A DNA stretch of 64,000 bases from assembly GCF_040881935.1 (NCBI RefSeq), contig NZ_JBBECH010000075.1, positions 11,050 to 75,049 on the forward strand, read 5' to 3'. Numbering within the stretch: the first letter of the stretch is position 1; the number at the start of each line of letters is the position of its first letter. The stretch is from Saccharospirillum sp040881935. Lineage in GTDB: Bacteria; Pseudomonadota; Gammaproteobacteria; Pseudomonadales; Natronospirillaceae. Shown here piece by piece: positions 60,048 to 64,000 of this stretch. A model generated the notes under the pieces. That model worked only from the letters and a program-made list of their open reading frames with translations, had not been told where the DNA came from and ran no database searches. The position numbers were made by a program, and so were the translations under genes.

Positions 60048-60062
60048 TTAACTAAAAGTTAA
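60048..60062. promoter_or_regulatory. Dyad TTAAC-TAAAA-GTTAA, copy 2
   Basis: TTAAC (60048-60052) and GTTAA (60058-60062). Also resembles the MarR-type sites at 4557 and 7040 in its GTTAACTA half-sites, but with different spacing. It lies about 150 bases before the gentisate dioxygenase ATG. Confidence 0.6.
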
Positions 60063-60213
60063 CTAGTTTGTCTTATTTTTCAATTTAATTGAATAATTGT
60101 GAGGCCTAGACTGGCTAGCCTAACGATCATTGCGGTTACGCGTGTGCACCATTGCGGTTCCTGACAATGACTCAAGCCTGAACAATAAGACGGACAGAAG
60201 AGGCTAATAAACG

Positions 60214-61257
60214 ATGGCTTATGAATCGGCCAGTCCTGAACGACGTGCGTTTTACGACAAACTGGCTCCCCTGAACACGGCACCCTTATGGGAGGTTCTG
60301 GGTACCATTGTGCCCCGGGAACCCACGTCCAAAGCCAAAGCCCACCTGTGGCGTTACGATGCTCTGCGTCCGCTGCTGCTGGAAGCCGGCTCACTGTTGA
60401 CTGCCCGGGAGGCCGAGCGTCGGGTCCTTGTGCTGGAAAACCCGGCCTATGCCGGGCTGTCTAAATCGACATCAACGCTCTATGCCGGTTTGCAGCTGAT
60501 TTTGCCAGGTGAAACAGCGCCCGCTCACCGGCATACGCCTTCAGCACTGCGTTTTATGATTGAAGGTGAGCAGGGTTTCACCGAAGTCGGGGGCGAGCGC
60601 ACCACCATGCGTGAGGGTGATTTTGTAATCACGCCGCCCTGGGCCTGGCACGACCATGGTAATGAAGGTGACGGCCCGGTGATCTGGCTCGATGGCCTGG
60701 ATATCCCCATTCTGCAGTACTTTGAATCGGTTTTTTCAGACCCCTACGAGGAAGAACAGCAGCCCCTGAGCCGTCCCGAAGGCGATTCACTGGCGCGCTA
60801 TGGCCAGGGATTGCTACCGATGGATGCCATCAGTCCCTATGGCATGTGCTCGCCCATCTTCAATTACCCTTACGACCGCACCCGCGAAGCGTTGGTAAAA
60901 AGCGCCCAGGGTGCAGAGCCAGACCCGCATCTAGCAACTACTTTGCGCTACAGCAACCCGATTGACGGTGGCTGGGCGATGCCGGCCATGGCGACCTGGA
61001 TGACGCATCTGAAACGTGGCCAGTCGACGCAGCCAATGCGCTCGACCGATAGCCAGGTCATGCATGTGGTTGAGGGCAGCGGGTCAGTGACGATCGGCGA
61101 TCAGACCTTCACCTTTGGCCCGAAAGATGTAGTGGCCCTGCCAGGCTGGCAACGACGCAGCCTGCAGGCCAGTGACGATTGTTTTTTGTTCTTCTTTTCC
61201 GACCGAGCCGTGCACGAAAAACTCGGGTTTTACCGTGAACAACGCTTTTCGGCCTAG
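60214..61257 (+). CDS. Gentisate 1,2-dioxygenase
   Basis: A 347-residue bicupin that opens the ring of gentisate to maleylpyruvate. The first cupin holds the iron ligands H105 and H107 (PAHRHTPSALRFMIEG) and H146 or H148 (PPWAWHDHGNE). GYGSVTIGDQTFTFGPKDVVALPGW-like sequence in the second cupin closes the fold. Length and motifs fit NagI/GtdA. It is the first gene of the plus-strand operon with fumarylpyruvate hydrolase next, 27 bases on. No maleylpyruvate isomerase is seen here; it may lie beyond the right edge. Confidence 0.93.
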   Translation: MAYESASPERRAFYDKLAPLNTAPLWEVLGTIVPREPTSKAKAHLWRYDALRPLLLEAGSLLTAREAERRVLVLENPAYAGLSKSTSTLYAGLQLILPGETAPAHRHTPSALRFMIEGEQGFTEVGGERTTMREGDFVITPPWAWHDHGNEGDGPVIWLDGLDIPILQYFESVFSDPYEEEQQPLSRPEGDSLARYGQGLLPMDAISPYGMCSPIFNYPYDRTREALVKSAQGAEPDPHLATTLRYSNPIDGGWAMPAMATWMTHLKRGQSTQPMRSTDSQVMHVVEGSGSVTIGDQTFTFGPKDVVALPGWQRRSLQASDDCFLFFFSDRAVHEKLGFYREQRFSA

Positions 61258-61284
61258 TGCCCAGCCCTAATCAAGGAAATCACT

Positions 61285-62139
61285 ATGCGTATATGCCGCT
61301 TTAACGACAATCAACTGGGACTGGCCATCGGCGACGAGATTGCCGATGTCACCCCGGTTCTGGACCAACTGCCGGCGTTTCGCTGGCCTCTGCCGCGTCA
61401 CGACGTACTGATCGACGCGCTGCCCCAATTGCGCCCCGCCCTGCTGGCTGCGGCCGAAAAAGCACCGCGTTTCAAGATCGCTGACGTTCGTTTGCTCAGC
61501 CCGGTTGCTAACCCGGGGAAACTGATCGCCGCACCCGTTAACTACATGGCCCATGTGGAAGAATCGCAGCAGGATGCAGGCATAAACTTTGGCTCAGATG
61601 TGACCTTTATTGACCGCTATGCGCTCTTTCTGAAAGCGACCAGTTCGCTGGTCGGCGCAGGGGAAGGCGTTGAGATTCATCACGATGACGGCCGCCGTAC
61701 CGACCATGAGGTTGAACTGGCGCTGGTTATCGGTAAAACCGCACGCAAGGTGTCTGAAGCGGAAGCCCTCGACTATGTAGCGGGTTACACCATTGGACTC
61801 GATATCACCATTCGTGGCACCGAAGACCGCAGCTATCGCAAGTCGCTCGATACCTTCAGCGTGCTGGGCCCCTGGCTGGTCACCCCCGACGAACTGGGCT
61901 CGCCGGATGCACTGGGGCTGACCATTCAGGTCAATGGCGAGCCGCGCCAGAATGCCAACACCCGGGATCTGATCTGGGGCGTAGCCAAGCTGATCTCGGT
62001 TGCCTCCCATGCCTACACCCTGCATCCGGGTGACGTCATCTTTACCGGAACACCAGAAGGGGTCGCGCCGATTCAGCGCGGTGATGTAATGCACGCCGAG
62101 ATCGAGAACATCGGCGCCATGGACGTTCAGGTCAGATAG
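61285..62139 (+). CDS. Fumarylpyruvate hydrolase (FAH family)
   Basis: A 284-residue member of the fumarylacetoacetate hydrolase family. KLIAAPVNYMAHVEE is the substrate-loop region, DHEVELALVIGKTARKVSEAEALDYVAGYTIGLDIT holds two of the acidic metal ligands, and HPGDVIFTGTPEGVAPIQRGDVMHAEIE is the C-terminal signature. In gentisate pathways it splits fumarylpyruvate into fumarate and pyruvate; the adjacent dioxygenase supports that over homoprotocatechuate or other family roles. ATG preceded by a weak AAGGA. Confidence 0.88.
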   Translation: MRICRFNDNQLGLAIGDEIADVTPVLDQLPAFRWPLPRHDVLIDALPQLRPALLAAAEKAPRFKIADVRLLSPVANPGKLIAAPVNYMAHVEESQQDAGINFGSDVTFIDRYALFLKATSSLVGAGEGVEIHHDDGRRTDHEVELALVIGKTARKVSEAEALDYVAGYTIGLDITIRGTEDRSYRKSLDTFSVLGPWLVTPDELGSPDALGLTIQVNGEPRQNANTRDLIWGVAKLISVASHAYTLHPGDVIFTGTPEGVAPIQRGDVMHAEIENIGAMDVQVR

Positions 62140-62149
62140 AGGACACAGC

Positions 62150-63589
62150 ATGATGCAGGCAAATCACTGGATAGGCGGTCGCTGGCTCGATAACGGCGAT
62201 GCGCTGGGGCAGACACTGAACCCGGCCGACAACACCCCGGTGGGGTACTACGCCCTGGGCAGCCAGGCATTGACCGATCAGGCGATTGACGTTGCCTGGT
62301 CGGTGTTTGAGGCGGGGCAGTGGTCGACCAAGCCGCGTCTGCGGGCCCAGGTGCTGCTCGACTACGCGGACCAGCTTGTCCAGCACCAGAACGAACTGAC
62401 CGACATTATTGTGCAGGAGTCGGGCAAGTTGCACAGCGAAGCACAGGGCGAGGTGCTGGGTTGCATCAGCGAATGCCGTTACTACGCGGGCCTGGCGCGC
62501 ACCATTATGGGCCGCAGCACTGAGCTCGATACCGGGCAATGGGTTAGTTTCACCCGTGAAGCGGCCGGTGTAGTTGCTATCATCGTACCCTGGAATGCCC
62601 CGGCGACCCTGTTAATCCGCAGCCTGGCGCCAGCGCTGGCGGCTGGTTGCACGGTGGTGGTCAAGCCCGCGCCGCAAACCGCCAACGTCAACCGGGTGAT
62701 GATGGAGTGCCTGGCAGCGGTGACCGCTTTACCCGCCGGTGTCGTCAACTCGGTCAACGAGAACGGCATCGAAGTCGGGCAGCGCCTGAGTGTGCATCCG
62801 GACGTGGATGTTATTTCCTTTACCGGTGCCAGCAGTACGGGTGCGGCCATTATGGCTTCTGCCGCCGGTACCCTGAAGCGGCTGTCACTTGAGCTGGGCG
62901 GCAAGGCTCCCACACTGGTAGCGAGCGATGCCAATCTCGATATCGCCATTCCGCAGATCGCCCGTCACGCCACAATCATTGCTGGCCAGATGTGCACCGC
63001 GATTACCCGCGTCATTGTCGACCCATCCCGTTTTGAAGAAACCGCCACACGGCTCAGAGACGCGCTGGCAGCGGTCAGAACCGGGCGCGGTGACGACCCG
63101 CAGTCGACCATGGGCGCTTTGATCGACCGGCGCAGCCGGGACCGCCTGCTGGGCAGTCTGGATGTCGCCCGGCGTGACGGCGAGATCTGGCTGCAGGGCC
63201 AGACCTTCGATTCCGGCCCCCTGGCCAAAGGCAATTTCCTGACCCCGACCCTGATGCAGATTCAGGACGTGAAGCACGAACTGATACAGGAAGAGCTGTT
63301 TGGCCCGGTACTGAACATCGAATGCGCGACCGATGAAGCCGACATGCTGGCTCGGGCCAATGCGACCCGCTACGGCCTGGCTGCCAGTGTCTGGACCGAG
63401 AGCGTGCGTCGTGCGCAGCACTGGACACGGGGCATTCGTTCCGGTTCGGTCTGGGTGAATGCTCACAATCGCCTGGCGGCCGAGACCGAGACGGGTGGCT
63501 TCAAGCACTCCGGTCTGGGCCGGCTGCACGGCATGCAGGGGCTGGATGATTTTCTGGAAACCAAAACCGTTTATTTCGCCGAGGACTGA
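62150..63589 (+). CDS. NAD(P)-dependent aldehyde dehydrogenase (benzaldehyde type by context)
   Basis: A 479-residue class-3-fold aldehyde dehydrogenase. Catalytic E248 (LSLELGGKAPTLV) and C282 (AGQMCTAITRVIV). PWNAPATLLIRSLAPALAAGCTVVVKPAPQT is the NAD region, and VISFTGASSTGAAIM has the Rossmann glycine. QEELFGPVLNIE follows near the C-terminus. It lies between fumarylpyruvate hydrolase and a flavin monooxygenase. In a route from a hydroxybenzyl alcohol the ADH at 55696 would give the aldehyde and this enzyme the acid. The aldehyde is inferred from neighbours, not from residues. Confidence 0.9.
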   Translation: MMQANHWIGGRWLDNGDALGQTLNPADNTPVGYYALGSQALTDQAIDVAWSVFEAGQWSTKPRLRAQVLLDYADQLVQHQNELTDIIVQESGKLHSEAQGEVLGCISECRYYAGLARTIMGRSTELDTGQWVSFTREAAGVVAIIVPWNAPATLLIRSLAPALAAGCTVVVKPAPQTANVNRVMMECLAAVTALPAGVVNSVNENGIEVGQRLSVHPDVDVISFTGASSTGAAIMASAAGTLKRLSLELGGKAPTLVASDANLDIAIPQIARHATIIAGQMCTAITRVIVDPSRFEETATRLRDALAAVRTGRGDDPQSTMGALIDRRSRDRLLGSLDVARRDGEIWLQGQTFDSGPLAKGNFLTPTLMQIQDVKHELIQEELFGPVLNIECATDEADMLARANATRYGLAASVWTESVRRAQHWTRGIRSGSVWVNAHNRLAAETETGGFKHSGLGRLHGMQGLDDFLETKTVYFAED

Positions 63590-63606
63590 GGTCCCGTTGC
63601 TATCCG

Positions 63607-63622
63607 GGTACATCAATGTACC
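63607..63622 (+). repeat. Perfect 16-base palindrome between ALDH and monooxygenase genes
   Basis: GGTACAT (63607-63613) and ATGTACC (63616-63622) with a 2-base loop. It could fold in RNA or bind a dimeric protein. No T run follows. Confidence 0.45.
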
Positions 63623-63654
63623 AGGCATCGCCTGCCCCGGAAGCCCCATTCAAG

Positions 63655-63674
63655 GTGCCGCCAAGGTGCGGCAC
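63655..63674 (+). promoter_or_regulatory. Hairpin directly before the monooxygenase ribosome-binding site
   Basis: GTGCCGC (63655-63661) pairs with GCGGCAC (63668-63674) around a 6-base loop, and the Shine-Dalgarno AGGAGA (63675-63680) starts at the next base. Such a stem could expose or shield the site, or mark an mRNA processing point. Confidence 0.45.
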
Positions 63675-63687
63675 AGGAGACAATGTT

Positions 63688-64000
63688 ATGACAGCCAATC
63701 ATTCCGAGGGGATTAAAACCGTCCTGATCGCTGGCGGCGGCATAGGTGGCCTGACGGCCGCTGCCTGCCTGTTGCAAGCCGGTGTCGATGTTCAGGTGTT
63801 TGAGCAAGCAGCTACCCTCGGCGAGGTAGGTGCTGGCATTCAGGTCAGCGCCAACGCCAGCCGGGTGTATCGTGAGATTGGTGTGCTCGATGAACTCAAG
63901 GCACTGGGGTTTCAGCCAGACCAGTACCGCTTTCGGGTGTTTGACGAAGGTGATGTTCTGCAGAATATCCCGCTCGGCGACACCTACGTGGAACGTCACG
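63688..64000 (+). CDS. FAD-dependent aromatic monooxygenase, 5' part (3-hydroxybenzoate 6-hydroxylase or salicylate hydroxylase type)
   Basis: The first 104 codons of a class A flavoprotein monooxygenase, cut by the right window edge. TVLIAGGGIGGLTAAACLLQAGVDVQVFEQ is the FAD-binding Rossmann motif, and GEVGAGIQVSANASRVYREIGVLDEL is typical of the salicylate 1-monooxygenase/3-hydroxybenzoate 6-hydroxylase group. ATG at 63688 with AGGAGA 7 bases upstream. The gentisate dioxygenase in the same operon makes 3-hydroxybenzoate 6-hydroxylase (product gentisate) the more likely choice, but substrate residues are beyond the window. Confidence 0.85.
   Translation, partial: MTANHSEGIKTVLIAGGGIGGLTAAACLLQAGVDVQVFEQAATLGEVGAGIQVSANASRVYREIGVLDELKALGFQPDQYRFRVFDEGDVLQNIPLGDTYVERH

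Larger units (their letters stand above)
59809..60213. promoter_or_regulatory. Divergent control region between the TAXI-TRAP/ADH and gentisate operons
   Basis: A 405-base, AT-rich gap without a gene. It contains two copies of a dyad TTAAC-N5-GTTAA (59991-60005 and 60048-60062), listed separately, which could let one regulator control both directions. The regulator itself is not visible in the window. Confidence 0.6.

Noticed and set aside
62885..63649. 254-codon frame antisense to the aldehyde dehydrogenase
   Set aside because: Entirely opposite the ALDH catalytic region; composition typical of a shadow frame.
1..64000. Search for tRNA, rRNA, insertion sequences, integrases and phage genes
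   Set aside because: No cloverleaf with a GTTCRA-type T-loop arm in the gaps, no transposase or integrase motif, and no terminal inverted repeats flanking genes were seen by eye.

Overview
The window reads as bacterial chromosome with moderately high GC, densely packed operons, and many 1-4 base stop/start overlaps. The gene families (CdhA/B/C carnitine genes, AruH/AruI-type enzymes, GlxA-type AraC regulators, TAXI-TRAP transporters, gentisate genes) fit a heterotrophic gammaproteobacterium, possibly marine or Oceanospirillales-like. That placement is an inference from gene content, not from a marker gene. No rRNA, tRNA, CRISPR array, insertion sequence or phage gene was seen. Most of the window is catabolic: transporter genes next to catabolic enzymes and a dedicated regulator, repeated for several substrates.

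Layout. 1-2418: amino-sugar catabolism (end of a nanA-like gene, nagA, nagB). 2678-14812: an uncharacterised locus under a MarR regulator, with a divergent CaiB-type CoA transferase, two proteins of the 2-hydroxyacyl-CoA dehydratase fold that seem to lack their Fe-S cysteines, three more CoA-transferase genes, a DctPQM TRAP transporter and an MFS carrier. 15029-22678 (minus strand): an eight-gene operon with a polar amino-acid ABC importer, AruH-like aminotransferase, AruI-like 2-oxo acid decarboxylase, HD-domain oxygenase (TmpB/PhnZ-like) and a 2-oxoglutarate dioxygenase, with a divergent GlxA-type regulator. 24015-28709 (minus strand): gamma-butyrobetaine dioxygenase, a CdhR-like regulator and cdhB, lcdH (cdhA) and cdhC, a route from gamma-butyrobetaine through carnitine to glycine betaine.

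29139-33243: a c-di-GMP signalling protein with a degenerate EAL domain and a flavodoxin-like/UbiA fusion. 33322-41948: IclR regulator, TAXI-TRAP transporter, a four-component Rieske ring-hydroxylating oxygenase and a PdxA-like dehydrogenase. One 33-base element lies upstream of both the transporter and the oxygenase operon. 42185-49833: LysR regulator, an aspartase/fumarase-superfamily lyase and an oligopeptide-type ABC importer. 50155-55691: a DedA-family membrane protein, an (alpha/alpha)6 glycosidase, a collapsed glycosyltransferase remnant and a large phosphodiesterase-EEP fusion. 55696-64000: aryl-alcohol-type dehydrogenase and TAXI-TRAP (minus strand), divergent from gentisate 1,2-dioxygenase, fumarylpyruvate hydrolase, aldehyde dehydrogenase and a flavin monooxygenase cut by the window edge.

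The strongest candidates for something undescribed are (a) the 15-22.7 kb operon beside the carnitine operon. Together they could take a trimethylated amino acid such as N6-trimethyllysine to gamma-butyrobetaine and on to glycine betaine by a chain-shortening route using the HD oxygenase. (b) The 2.7-14.8 kb locus built around cluster-less dehydratase-fold proteins. Both are inferences from context and by-eye motif reading.
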